Made by a program: the position numbers and the translations under genes
In this document: in pieces, positions 33,922-43,137 of the stretch
How the letters are laid out: each line of letters starts with the position of its first letter
How positions within the stretch are numbered: position 1 is the stretch's first letter
Origin: Candidatus Poribacteria bacterium
GTDB taxonomy: Bacteria > Poribacteria > WGA-4E > WGA-3G
Assembly (NCBI GenBank): GCA_003635185.1
Contig: PYJA01000098.1
Span: 1 to 55,520, forward strand
DNA length: 55,520 bases
Reading direction: 5' to 3'
The notes under the pieces: generated by a model
The model's database searches: none
Told to the model about the DNA's origin: nothing
What the model saw: the letters and a program-made list of their open reading frames with translations, nothing else

Positions 33922-35526
33922 TTGAAAAGAATTTGGATCCCCATCATAATTGTAGTTATCGCTGTAATCGCAATGTTCCGATTTTTAAAACCCGAAAAAC
34001 CGGAAATTGAAGCGACAGATCAAACAGAGGTTTCAAAACCTGTGGAAATAACTAAGGCTAAACGTGGCGAAATTCGTTCAGAACTTCAGTTGTCAGGAAC
34101 AATTGAAGCGAAATCTCGTGTGAGTGTAGTTCCCAAAATTGCTGGCCGCATCATTGACCTTCCTGTAACCGAAGGGACCCGTGTGAAGAAAGAAGATATA
34201 CTTGCAGTCGTTGAGCATGAGGAGTTAAAACTTGCAGTGGAACAAGCTGCAGCGACATTGGAATCAGCCGAATCTGCATACTCTCAGGCACAGCAACTCG
34301 CTGAAGTCCGCGTACATTCACAGGTTGCACAAGCAAAAGCCCTACTCAATGCTGCTGAAGTGTCGCTGCAACAGGTCAAAGAGCTTGCTGAAATTCGCAC
34401 TGTCACGCAAATAGACCAAGCGGAAGCAGGGTTAAAGTCTCTTATAGCAAATCTGGAAAAGATAAAAACAGGTGCCCGTGATGAAGACCGACAGCAAGCG
34501 GAAGCAGGCTTAAATCAGGCAAAGGCGAACCTACTTAATGCCCAAAACAACTATGCCCGCATGGAACAACTCTTCAAAAACGGCGCAATTAGTCAGCAAT
34601 CGCTGGAAAACAGTCAGACACAGTTGGATGTGGTAAAAGCACAGCATAAAATTGCAACCGAACAGCTTCAACTAATTGATAATGGTGCGCGGGAAGAAGA
34701 TATTCAGGCGATGGAAGCACAAGTAGAACAAGCAAAGGCTGGACTCAGACTTGCGCAGGCACAAGCATCAACAAAAACATGGGAAAAAGACATCGCACTT
34801 GCACAATCTCAAGTTGAAACCGCACGGGCAGGATTTACATCCGCACACGCCTTAGAAAAAGCAAAAAGTTGGGAAGCAGAAATTACCGCTGCGAAAACTG
34901 CACGCACACAAGCAGACATTGCACTTGAACTCGCAAAAAAACGGCTAAGAGATGCCACAATTAAAGCACCTATTGATGGTATTGTGTCACAAAGGTTCTT
35001 AGATTTAGGCGGTATGGCAGTACCAACAGCACCGTTATTTGAAATTGTGGATATTGATACAGTCAAAGCCTCTGCAGATGTGATCGAAGCGCACTTGAGC
35101 CAATTGACATTGGATCAACAAGCTATAATCAATATTGACGGAATCAACACCCCGATATCAGGGATGATCGTATATATCAGTCCGACACTGCAGCCGATGC
35201 AGCGCACCGCAAGAGTAGAAATTCATATTGATAACCCTGAAGGCACGCTCAAACCGGGAATGTTCGCCAAAGTTACTGTTCCTGTTGAGGTGCGCACAGG
35301 GACCATTCTTGTCCCTCGCGTTTCACTTATTGAAGATACTGAGACAAAAATCCAGAACGTATTTGTTGTGGAAGCAGGTAAAAGTGAACGCCGCTCTGTG
35401 GAAATCGGGCTTTCTCGTGGTGGTGAAGTAGAAATAGTCAGCGGATTGAATGAAGGCGATTCCGTTGTCATCGCCGGGCAGCACTCTCTTAAAGTCGGTG
35501 AAAGCGTAACGGTTGTCAGTCCCTAA
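33922..35526 (+). CDS. periplasmic adaptor (HlyD/RND membrane fusion protein)
   Basis: The 534-residue protein opens with a membrane helix (about 4-21). Next comes the first lipoyl half (RSELQLSGTIEAKSRVSVVP), then a very long coiled-coil hairpin (about 95-345), the second lipoyl half LRDATIKAPIDGIVSQRFLD, and barrel plus membrane-proximal domains to the end (GMFAKVTVPVEV). Canonical adaptors have 350-400 residues; the surplus is in the hairpin, which has internal repeats (GARDEDRQQAEA and GAREEDIQAMEA). The start is TTG 33922 with AAAGGAG nine bases before. It should connect TolC to an unlinked pump. Confidence 0.88.
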   Translation: MKRIWIPIIIVVIAVIAMFRFLKPEKPEIEATDQTEVSKPVEITKAKRGEIRSELQLSGTIEAKSRVSVVPKIAGRIIDLPVTEGTRVKKEDILAVVEHEELKLAVEQAAATLESAESAYSQAQQLAEVRVHSQVAQAKALLNAAEVSLQQVKELAEIRTVTQIDQAEAGLKSLIANLEKIKTGARDEDRQQAEAGLNQAKANLLNAQNNYARMEQLFKNGAISQQSLENSQTQLDVVKAQHKIATEQLQLIDNGAREEDIQAMEAQVEQAKAGLRLAQAQASTKTWEKDIALAQSQVETARAGFTSAHALEKAKSWEAEITAAKTARTQADIALELAKKRLRDATIKAPIDGIVSQRFLDLGGMAVPTAPLFEIVDIDTVKASADVIEAHLSQLTLDQQAIINIDGINTPISGMIVYISPTLQPMQRTARVEIHIDNPEGTLKPGMFAKVTVPVEVRTGTILVPRVSLIEDTETKIQNVFVVEAGKSERRSVEIGLSRGGEVEIVSGLNEGDSVVIAGQHSLKVGESVTVVSP

Positions 35527-35637
35527 GACAAGGCGAAAGAATCGTTTGTTTTGTAAGTCCGAATACGCGACTAAAATTGATTGCCGACAACTGATAACTG
35601 ACAGCCAATTGAACACCGGTTAGCCAGAAGATAAAAA

Positions 35638-37104
35638 ATGAAAGTTGAGCAGATTCACGGTCCCAAAGAAAAAACGCTTCAGGTTATTGAACTTGAATAT
35701 CTTTTACAAAGCGATTCTCCCGAAGTCTTTTGTCCATACGGATTACAAAAGCATGGGAACGTAATAATCGCTCGCGCGCCAGCAAGGCTTGACATCATGG
35801 GAGGTATCGCGGATTACTGTGGGTCAAATGTTTTCGAAATGACATTAAACCGTGCGGCAGTTGCAGCGTGCCAAGCACGGGAAGATCGAAATGTTTATGC
35901 ATTGACACTACAAGCAGATAGTCGACTAAAACCCAGTTTTCAGATGTCGCTTGATGATTTCTACATTGACGGCAATCTCAAATCGTCCACCCAGGTCAGA
36001 GAACTCTTTAGCAAGGAGACACGGACAACCTGGGTTGGATATGTACTTGGTTGTTTTTGGACGCTGCTAAAAGAAAAGAAGATTGAGAATTTTCCACACG
36101 GCGCTGCAATAGTTATCAGAAGTGATATTCCGATGGGTGCAGGTATCGCTTCATCCGCAGCAGTTGAAGTTGCAACCTTGACTGTCCTCAATCAACTCTA
36201 TGGTTTGAACTTGGACGCGATGGAAATCGCGCGACTTGCGCAAATTGTTGAAAATCAAATTGTTGGTGCGCCTTGTGGCATTATGGACCAGATAACTTCT
36301 GTAGCTGGTACAAGAAATAAAATGCTTTCTATTCTCTGTCAACCGTACCAAATCCTTGAATTCGTTGAATGTCCACAAAATGTTAGTTTTGTCGGCATCC
36401 ATACCAAAGCACCGCGAAGCACAAAAAGTGATGCCTACATTGACACACGTACCGCAGCATTTATGGGGTTATCAATCTTAAAAAAGGAACTCGGATGGGA
36501 AAAACTAAATGATAACTATCTGTGTAATCTTTCTGTCCAAGAATTTCGTGAGCATTGTGAACCGATTTTACCTCAACAAATGCAAGGCAATGAATTTCTG
36601 AATAAATATGGTGAGACCGTCGATTCTGTTACACAGGTTAATCCTGATAAAATATATGCTGTCAGAGACTGCGTCCAACATCCGGTTTATGAAAACGCAC
36701 GAGTTAAGCAATTTATAGATGCCATCAAAAATGTTAGTAAGTCCCCGGACCGCGCAAGCGATTTTCTAAAAGTGGCAGGTAGCCTCATGTACCAATCAAA
36801 TGCAAGTTATCGCGACTTAGTTGGACTCGGATCTCCCGAAATAGATGGAATCGTTAATATCGCGCAAAAAATCGGCGAACAAGGTGGTATTTACGGGGCA
36901 AAAATTACCGGTGGTGGGGGCGGCGGTACTGCGGCTCTCCTTTGCTATGGCGATGTCTCCACTTCGTTGACACAAATTATCGCCGCCTATAAATTAGCGT
37001 GGGGAATTCAAACAGAAACCTTTAGCGGATCATCATCTGGCGCTTGTGAATTCGGGCATATCGTATGGGCATTAAAAGAGAGCGAACCGTTGACTCATTT
37101 TTAA
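35638..37104 (+). CDS. GHMP kinase, arabinokinase/galactokinase-like
   Basis: The 488-residue sugar kinase has ARAPARLDIMGGIADYCGSN (about 43-62), where galactokinases have G-R-V-N-L-I-G-E-H. The M-G-G-I-A-D-Y form is that of L-arabinokinase-type enzymes. The ATP loop is PMGAGIASSAAVEVA (about 164-178), and the last motif is AKITGGGGGGTAAL. It phosphorylates C1 of a sugar such as arabinose or galactose. It lies 112 bp behind the adaptor gene and 31 bp ahead of a DUF6785-type gene, so a transcript may join them. No UDP-sugar pyrophosphorylase is in view. Confidence 0.82.
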   Translation: MKVEQIHGPKEKTLQVIELEYLLQSDSPEVFCPYGLQKHGNVIIARAPARLDIMGGIADYCGSNVFEMTLNRAAVAACQAREDRNVYALTLQADSRLKPSFQMSLDDFYIDGNLKSSTQVRELFSKETRTTWVGYVLGCFWTLLKEKKIENFPHGAAIVIRSDIPMGAGIASSAAVEVATLTVLNQLYGLNLDAMEIARLAQIVENQIVGAPCGIMDQITSVAGTRNKMLSILCQPYQILEFVECPQNVSFVGIHTKAPRSTKSDAYIDTRTAAFMGLSILKKELGWEKLNDNYLCNLSVQEFREHCEPILPQQMQGNEFLNKYGETVDSVTQVNPDKIYAVRDCVQHPVYENARVKQFIDAIKNVSKSPDRASDFLKVAGSLMYQSNASYRDLVGLGSPEIDGIVNIAQKIGEQGGIYGAKITGGGGGGTAALLCYGDVSTSLTQIIAAYKLAWGIQTETFSGSSSGACEFGHIVWALKESEPLTHF

Positions 37105-37134
37105 TTCGGGAAACTATTAGTCAAATCTGAAAAC

Positions 37135-39108
37135 ATGGAATCATCAGTACAAAACCTCAGCGAACTCAACCAACGCCGTGAATCCGGTGTCACATGGCGT
37201 GCTATCCTCATTGCGATTTTTTTAATCCCACCCAATGTGTTTTGGGTCATTGAAGTTGAGTGTGTGTGGCACTCTGGACATCCAACCACTATCTCCCTGT
37301 TTTGGAATGTTGTTCTTAACATTTTTTTCCTAATCCTCATTAACCTCTTCATAAAGCGCGTAGCACCAAGAGCAGCATTAACACAAGGTGAGATGATTAC
37401 CATCTACGCGATGCTTTCTATCGCCTCTGGTTTGGCTGGTCATGATATGTTGGCTTTAACTATTCCTGCACTGCCACACGCGTTTTGGTTCGCTACGATA
37501 GAGAACGATTGGGCTGGCACATTCCACAGTTATATTCCACAACACCTCGTTGTGTCCGATAAAGAAATTATCCGCGGATTTTATGAAGGCGATACACCGT
37601 TTTACAACGCACAGATCGGCGGTGCATGGATAATGCCGACGTTGTGGTGGACATCTTTTATCCTTGCACTCGGTGCGATCATGATTTGCCTAAATGTGCT
37701 TATCCGTAAACAGTGGACAGAACATGAAAAACTTGCATATCCTATTATCCAACTCCCGATGGCAATTACAGAAGGCGGTGGCAAAGCCCAACTTTTCAAA
37801 AACCGAATTCTGTGGTATGGATTTATTGCTGCCGCTGTCCTGAATATTTGGCACGGATTAGCACATTTCTTCCCAGTCCTGCCAGATTTTAGTGTGCGCC
37901 ATAACGCACGTAATTGGGGAACGTTTTTCACCGAAAAGCCGTGGAATGCTGTCGGAAATATCCCTGTTCCTCTATATCCATTTGTAATTGGATTAGGCTT
38001 TCTTTTACCACTTGATCTATCTTTTTCCTTATGGTTCTTCTATCTGTTTGAAAAGCTGCAACGGGTATTTGGAAGTGCTGTCGGAATTCCTGCGCCTTTT
38101 CCGTATGGGAGCGAGCAATCCATAGGCGGATGGATGGCAATTTTTATTATTGCGCTACTGGTAACGCGTAGGCACATCGCAAACGTTGTCCGAACCATAT
38201 TAGGTATGCGGGGAGGCATTGACGATTCACAAGAACCGATACGATATCGCACTGCATTTCTCTTGATTATCCTTGCAAGTCTCTATATTATCTGGTTCTG
38301 TCTGAAGGCAGGGATGACGCTTCCAATTATTCTTCCATTTTTCGGATTCTTCTATGCTATTTCAATCGGTATCACGCGCGTTCGTGCTGAACTCGGTCCG
38401 CCTGCTCATGAAATGGCAGGGATGTGCAACGCGCAGCAATTTTTAGTGAATATTCTGGGGACGCGACGCATCGGACCAAACAACCTAACAGTGTTTCCAT
38501 ATTTTTGGTTTTTCAGTGGACGTGGATATCGTGAACACATCATGCCACATCAACTTGAGGCATTCAAGATGGCAGAACGCGCAAATATGAACACAAAAAA
38601 GTTGGTGTTGGCAATGATTATTGCCGTTGTCCTTGGATCGATCTCAGCGTTTTGGGCAACGCTGAGTGAACTTTATCGTCTCGGTGGTGCAATCACGGGC
38701 GCAGGTGGTGGAATTGGTCCGTCTGTTGGGCATATCGGTCAATTCGGATGGCTTGCGGGTTTATTTGCTTTCCCGCGCGACCCAAACGTCCCCGCAATGA
38801 GTTTTATGGCTGGTGGCATGGGGTTCACCTTTTTATTAATGTTTATGCGCATGCGTTTTATTTGGTGGCCCCTGCATCCAGCAGGTTATCCTATCTCTAT
38901 GACTTTCGGTGTTGGTTATTTTTGGAGTTGTCTCGTTATCAGTACATTTCTTAAGTGGATGGCCCTTCGATTTGGAGGTCCTACCACATATAGAAGAATG
39001 ATTTTCTTCTTCTTTGGAGTTATCCTCGGTGAATACTGCGTAGGCGCGTTCTGGAGTGTCTTAAGCGTCATTATTCGTGAACCGATCTACGACTTCGCAC
39101 CGGGCTAA
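37135..39108 (+). CDS. polytopic membrane protein, DUF6785 family (paralogue 1)
   Basis: This 657-residue protein has about 14 hydrophobic segments. It shares many blocks with the 638-residue product at 45527-47443: TWRAILI/SWRAVLI near the start, LTQGEMITIYAMLS/FTSGELITIWCIML, NDWAGTFHSYIP/NDWESLFYHYIP, FYEGDTP/FYEGLFA, RKQWTEHEKLAYPIIQLP, WWPLHPAGYPIS, FGGPTTYR and GVILGEYCVGAFW. These match what is annotated as the DUF6785/DUF6784 transmembrane family, thought to include transporters. No function is established. It ends 9 bp before a PorV-like gene, so they are probably co-transcribed. Confidence 0.75.
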   Translation: MESSVQNLSELNQRRESGVTWRAILIAIFLIPPNVFWVIEVECVWHSGHPTTISLFWNVVLNIFFLILINLFIKRVAPRAALTQGEMITIYAMLSIASGLAGHDMLALTIPALPHAFWFATIENDWAGTFHSYIPQHLVVSDKEIIRGFYEGDTPFYNAQIGGAWIMPTLWWTSFILALGAIMICLNVLIRKQWTEHEKLAYPIIQLPMAITEGGGKAQLFKNRILWYGFIAAAVLNIWHGLAHFFPVLPDFSVRHNARNWGTFFTEKPWNAVGNIPVPLYPFVIGLGFLLPLDLSFSLWFFYLFEKLQRVFGSAVGIPAPFPYGSEQSIGGWMAIFIIALLVTRRHIANVVRTILGMRGGIDDSQEPIRYRTAFLLIILASLYIIWFCLKAGMTLPIILPFFGFFYAISIGITRVRAELGPPAHEMAGMCNAQQFLVNILGTRRIGPNNLTVFPYFWFFSGRGYREHIMPHQLEAFKMAERANMNTKKLVLAMIIAVVLGSISAFWATLSELYRLGGAITGAGGGIGPSVGHIGQFGWLAGLFAFPRDPNVPAMSFMAGGMGFTFLLMFMRMRFIWWPLHPAGYPISMTFGVGYFWSCLVISTFLKWMALRFGGPTTYRRMIFFFFGVILGEYCVGAFWSVLSVIIREPIYDFAPG

Positions 39109-39117
39109 AAATTTATC

Positions 39118-40176
39118 ATGAAATTAATAAAAATCTCTCTTTTTCTATTCATAATAGGTTCTTTCTCATCCTTAACCTTATTTGCTGCCGATGAAGGCTC
39201 ACACGCTGCCGAATTTCTTAGTCACGGCGTTGGTGCACGTGCGCTCGGAATGGGAAGCGCATTTGTTGCAATCGCTGATGATGCGACTGCTACTTACTGG
39301 AATCCCGCTGGGCTAACAAAAGTCAAAAAGCATAGTTTTTCAGCAATGTATTCCGATACTTTTAGCACTGGTGATGGTAGTTTTTTGAGCAAAGGTTTGG
39401 TCAGCTACAATTTTGTTAACTACGTCCATCAGCTTGAGGGAATTGGTAGTCTCGGCTTGAGTTGGATTCGTCTCGGCATTGACGACATACCCCGCACTAC
39501 TTTCATTGATGTGGATAATAACGGTTTTCTCGGTGATTTTCAAGACATAAATGGCAACGGTGTTAAAGACCAAGGTGAACCCTACATTGACAGACCGACA
39601 GTTGCAGAATATTTTAGTAATACCGACAACGCGCTGCTCATCTCCTATGCACGTCAGATTCATCCGATTGCTGCTGTGGGAGGCAACCTCAAACTTCTGA
39701 GTCAATCCATTTTTGAGAACAGCGGAAGAGGTTTCGGAATTGACATCGGTATTATTCTGATGCCTTATAAAGGTTTCAGGTTCGGTACAATTTTGCTTGA
39801 TGCCACTGGTACACAAATTCGATGGGATACCGCAGATAAACCGGTTTTCACTCGCGGACGCAGACTGCGATTTGGCGGAGCATATCAATGGACCTTTCCA
39901 AGCTTCGGCAAAGGTAGTATCGGTGCAGACTTTGAAACTGATCAAGCGGATTTAGAAGAAGGCACAGACTCAGGCGGTGGACTTCTCTTTCGCACAGGCG
40001 CGGAATACTGGCTTTTCAGGACGCTTGCGCTGCGCTGTGGTTGGAACGGACATGGATTTTCTGCTGGAACCGGCCTCCAATTGCGTGTTAGCACGATGAC
40101 GTTTTTTGTAGATTATGCTTTCAATACGCATACGCTTGGCGGTTCACAACGGATTTCTGTTTCTGGGCAATTTTAG
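39118..40176 (+). CDS. PorV/PorQ family outer membrane protein
   Basis: The 352 residues start with a signal peptide (cleavage after LFAA). Mature residues contain the family motif GVGARALGMGSAFVAIADDA and TYWNPAGLTKVKKHSFS. The rest alternates in beta-barrel style to a final SVSGQF with terminal Phe, the usual outer membrane assembly signal. Between strands there is a calcium-loop-like insert, DVDNNGFLGD and then DINGNGVKD (about residues 140-160), as in dockerin or EF-hand loops. It is likely a FadL-like channel or a secretion shuttle such as PorV. Confidence 0.82.
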   Translation: MKLIKISLFLFIIGSFSSLTLFAADEGSHAAEFLSHGVGARALGMGSAFVAIADDATATYWNPAGLTKVKKHSFSAMYSDTFSTGDGSFLSKGLVSYNFVNYVHQLEGIGSLGLSWIRLGIDDIPRTTFIDVDNNGFLGDFQDINGNGVKDQGEPYIDRPTVAEYFSNTDNALLISYARQIHPIAAVGGNLKLLSQSIFENSGRGFGIDIGIILMPYKGFRFGTILLDATGTQIRWDTADKPVFTRGRRLRFGGAYQWTFPSFGKGSIGADFETDQADLEEGTDSGGGLLFRTGAEYWLFRTLALRCGWNGHGFSAGTGLQLRVSTMTFFVDYAFNTHTLGGSQRISVSGQF

Positions 40177-40220
40177 CCGTCCAACGCCTTTTGTAAGTTA
40201 ACCTTTTGTAATATTTGTTT

Positions 40221-40394
40221 ATACCAAATTAACGTATTCATCTCAGTAGGTGCGATTTCCATGAAGAAAAAAAATAAATTGAGTAATTTGGCGAGGTTAG
40301 GAAACCTCGCCAGCGTTAGGGTGCGGGATTGGTGAGGTTAGGAAGAAATCAACGGGACCAATACCATTTAGGCATTCCCCACCTCGCCAGCGTT
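40221..40394. repeat. composite degraded palindromic region (ATACCAAATTAACG family, copy 3)
   Basis: It begins ATACCAAATTAACG like the elements at 16483 and 25839. From about 40261 it contains a degraded half of a GAAGATTAA element (AATAAATTGAGTAATTTGG), then GGCGAGGTTAGG with AACCTCGCC as a hairpin. Near 40380 CCCACCTCGCCAGCGTTA echoes the inner part again. It separates convergent genes (PorV-like and plsC). Confidence 0.65.
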
Positions 40395-40410
40395 ATGGTG
40401 CAGGGAGTGT

Positions 40411-41064
40411 TTAATTCAATAATTCATCACGCAATTTCATGATAGCTTCTCTCATTCTTACGCCCATTTGCTGGTACATTTCCCGTTTTACTTCAGTCTC
40501 AACGATTCCGCTAAAATCAATTGGTTCTCCAAAAACGACATTCAATTTCGCACGACGTATACGGCTACTGCCACGCGGTAACATTTCCTCTGCACCACAA
40601 TGATATACCGGAATTGTTGGAACACCTGCTCTGTGCGCAATAAAACATGCACCGTCATGCGCTTTGCCCATAGTGCCATCAGGGCTCCGAGTACCTTCTG
40701 GGAAAATTAGTACTGCTTTACCTTCTTTCAGAAGAGAAATTGTTCTGCGTAAAGCCCCGAAGTCAGCGGACCATCTATTCACAGGATAAGCATTAAATGT
40801 AGTAATTAACTTACCTAAACCGGGAACTTTGAAAAGATTGCTACGTCCCATGAAATGTATTTCACGATTTGCAGCAGACCCGACAATGACAGGGTCCAAA
40901 ATGCTGATATGATTTGAGACGATTAAGACACCCCCTTCGCGTGGGATGTAGCTAACACCTTGCGCCTCAAGGTGTCCCATTACTTTACAAAATAGATTTG
41001 TCAGTCTATGTCCCCACCGATACACCCGGCGTGGTGACCAGAACTTGTTATTGGTATACCACAT
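40411..41064 (-). CDS. plsC: 1-acyl-sn-glycerol-3-phosphate acyltransferase
   Basis: The 217-residue acyltransferase makes phosphatidic acid in the inner membrane. It has the catalytic NHISILD (H-x4-D, about 51-57), glycerol-phosphate pocket motif FPEGTRSPDG (about 118-127), and VPTIPVYHCGAEEML. The order tyrA-cmk-plsC matches a widespread cluster in which cmk and plsC are adjacent. No clear ribosome binding site is seen before ATG 41064. Confidence 0.92.
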   Translation of the reverse strand: MWYTNNKFWSPRRVYRWGHRLTNLFCKVMGHLEAQGVSYIPREGGVLIVSNHISILDPVIVGSAANREIHFMGRSNLFKVPGLGKLITTFNAYPVNRWSADFGALRRTISLLKEGKAVLIFPEGTRSPDGTMGKAHDGACFIAHRAGVPTIPVYHCGAEEMLPRGSSRIRRAKLNVVFGEPIDFSGIVETEVKREMYQQMGVRMREAIMKLRDELLN

Positions 41065-41117
41065 GAACTTTGTTTTAGCGTAAGTGCTTTAACCCTCCGT
41101 GAAAATATCAACTATGA

Positions 41118-41789
41118 TCAATGCCGACTACCTATCTTTGCAACTATCAAGTCTACTACTTCGTCAATCGTTTTACCGGTTGTGTCTATGTGAATAGCAT
41201 CTTTAGCAGCCTGCAAGGGACTATGTTCACGTGACATATCCTTCTCATCGCGCGCCCTAATCTCCGCTTCAACAGACTCTAAAGTCGTATCTACATTTTG
41301 TGTTTGAAGTTCTGCAAATCTCCGTTTTGCCCGTTCCTTTACAGATGCATCTAAATAAAATTTAAAATCAGCACATGGAAACACAATAGTCGTCAAATCT
41401 CTTCCTTCAGCGATGATACTCCCTTCCTCTCCGATTTTACGTTGATGCCTAACAATCTCATGTCGAATTTCAGGTACTTTCGCTATATCCGCAACTAAGT
41501 TATTTACTTCTGGGGTGCGTATCTGAACTGAAACATCGTCAGAATTTAGCAAGATTTTTTTGCCGTTGTCTTTAAATTCGATATGACATGTTTTCACAAG
41601 CTCAATAAGTTTAGGGATATTTGTTTCAACCTCATTTTGTATTGCAAGCACTGTTACTGCTCGGTACATCGCCCCGGAATCCAGGTAAAGCAATCCGAGT
41701 TTTTCTGCAACAAGCCGAGCGACAGTGCTTTTGCCTGATCCTGCAGGCCCATCTATTGCAATCGTCAGATAATTTCCAATCTGTTTCAT
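41118..41789 (-). CDS. cmk: cytidylate kinase
   Basis: The 223-residue nucleotide kinase converts CMP/dCMP to the diphosphate. The P-loop AIDGPAGSGKSTVARLVAEK (about 12-31) and LLYLDSGAMYRAVTV are diagnostic for bacterial Cmk. The NMP-binding insert holds VNNLVADIAKVPEIR, and IAEGRDLTTIVFPCADFKFYL matches the G-R-D-I/L-x-T core. Its start overlaps the tyrA stop by four bases. Confidence 0.96.
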   Translation of the reverse strand: MKQIGNYLTIAIDGPAGSGKSTVARLVAEKLGLLYLDSGAMYRAVTVLAIQNEVETNIPKLIELVKTCHIEFKDNGKKILLNSDDVSVQIRTPEVNNLVADIAKVPEIRHEIVRHQRKIGEEGSIIAEGRDLTTIVFPCADFKFYLDASVKERAKRRFAELQTQNVDTTLESVEAEIRARDEKDMSREHSPLQAAKDAIHIDTTGKTIDEVVDLIVAKIGSRH

Positions 41790-42727
41790 TTGTGTTGTAA
41801 ATTTTCTCTCTGTTTTGTAACTATATTTTGAGCTTCCACCAGTACCCGTTCAATTTCTGCATGATTGTGGGTCTCAAGAAAGGTTCTGAATTCGTTCAAA
41901 TCTTTAGAGAAGGCATCCAATAAGGCTAAAAGAACATCCGCATTCTGCGTAAAGATACTTGCCCATAATTCAGGTGCCCCCGCAGCAATGCGTGTGGTAT
42001 CCCGAAAACCGGTTGCTGTGAAATCCAGTGCCTTGCCATTTGGCGTTTCCACGTTTGCCACACTGTTGGCAAGAATGCTTGCAATCAAATGGGGAAAATG
42101 GCTTGCAGCACCAATGAGTTGATCATGAACTGCGGGCGAACACACATAAGGAATCGCACCGACAAATTCCCAGAAGTTCTTGACTAATTGCAGAGCATTC
42201 TTATCGGTGTCCTTTGTCGGTGTAAGAATACATTTTGCGTTTTCAAAAAGGTCAGCTCGCGCAGCAGTAACGCCCGTTTCATGTGAACCTGCCATCGGGT
42301 GCCCACCTACAAAAGAGATACTTGATGATGGCACTGCCCGCACCTGCATCTCAACCGACTGAACTAATGACGATTTTGTGCTGCCAACATCCGTAACCAC
42401 AATCTGTTTTTTTTCTCTTCCAATAACGGATTCAATAATGCGCTTTACCAAGATCGGTATAAGTTTGACTGGTGTGCATAACACTATAAGGTCACTGCCA
42501 TTGATGCCTTCAGTCAACTCAGTTGTGGCATCGTCAACCGCATCGTGCTGTAGTGCTTTTTCGAGCCTGCTGATGTTCCGACCTAAACCGACGCGCTGTC
42601 CCCTAAATCCGTTTTTCTTAAGTGCCAGCCCAAGTGAACCCCCTATTAAGCCGACACCCCATATCGTAATTCTACGAATTTCCTTTATCTGTTGCGTGGT
42701 AAGTTTTGATTTGTCGTTTGTAAACAT
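41786..42727 (-). CDS. tyrA: prephenate dehydrogenase
   Basis: This 313-residue TyrA oxidatively decarboxylates prephenate to 4-hydroxyphenylpyruvate for tyrosine. The NAD(P) motif is IWGVGLIGGSLGLALKK (about 28-44). Further blocks are VTDVGSTKSSLV, SFVGGHPMAGSHETGVTAA and HFPHLIASILA. There is no ACT domain or chorismate mutase fusion, so feedback control is not visible. Start ATG 42727. It leads the tyrA-cmk-plsC unit. Confidence 0.93.
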   Translation of the reverse strand: MFTNDKSKLTTQQIKEIRRITIWGVGLIGGSLGLALKKNGFRGQRVGLGRNISRLEKALQHDAVDDATTELTEGINGSDLIVLCTPVKLIPILVKRIIESVIGREKKQIVVTDVGSTKSSLVQSVEMQVRAVPSSSISFVGGHPMAGSHETGVTAARADLFENAKCILTPTKDTDKNALQLVKNFWEFVGAIPYVCSPAVHDQLIGAASHFPHLIASILANSVANVETPNGKALDFTATGFRDTTRIAAGAPELWASIFTQNADVLLALLDAFSKDLNEFRTFLETHNHAEIERVLVEAQNIVTKQRENLQHK

Positions 42728-42828
42728 GCAGTAGAATTCCCATAGACAGTGTCTTATTTTAATTTTAAGTGAATCACATTGTCATGTCAAGTGAAAACGT
42801 CGGGTATGTAAAGTTTTTGTCACTTATC

Positions 42829-42862
42829 TGTCTGAATCGCGGATTTCACGGAGGACGCGGAT
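42829..42862 (+). repeat. GAATCGCGGATT repeat, forward copy
   Basis: TGTCTGAATCGCGGATTTCA is followed by CGGAGGACGCGGAT. It is the reverse complement of the two copies that follow at 42944 and 43089. Confidence 0.7.
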
Positions 42863-42943
42863 TTCTCGGAAAGGGTTTTTGATAAGCTAATCTCTTTTTC
42901 AAGCGAGGACGGCACACTTTGAATAGGCGTTTGGGAGTTTCCA

Positions 42944-42992
42944 ACACCCCTTCCGCGTTTTCCGTGTCCTCCGCGTAATCCGCGATTCAGAC
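42944..42992 (-). repeat. GAATCGCGGATT repeat, inverted copy 1
   Basis: It runs CTTCCGCGTTTTCCGTGTCC then TCCGCGTAATCCGCGATTCA and GAC. It is almost identical to 43089-43137 (direct repeat 145 bp away) and inverted relative to 42829-42862. Confidence 0.75.
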
Positions 42993-43002
42993 AACAAACA
43001 AC

Positions 43003-43058
43003 TGTAGCATAAACTTCCAGTTTGTGCCACAAAGCGCAATCTGGAAGAGGACGCTACA
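43003..43058. repeat. TGTAGC-type double-hairpin element
   Basis: TGTAGCATAAACTTCCAGTT at the left and GGACGCTACA at the right, with GCATAAACT/AGTTTGTGC as the first hairpin. The second hairpin is degraded. It sits between the two inverted GAATCGCGGATT copies. Confidence 0.6.
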
Positions 43059-43088
43059 AGAAACTGAAAAACGACTCGGCATCGCTAC

Positions 43089-43137
43089 AACACCCTTCCG
43101 CGTTTTCTGTGTCCTCCGCGTAATCCGCGATTCAGAC
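43089..43137 (-). repeat. GAATCGCGGATT repeat, inverted copy 2
   Basis: Direct repeat of 42944-42992 with a C/T change in the run CGCGTTTTCTGTGTCC and one base fewer in the C run at the left. Confidence 0.75.
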
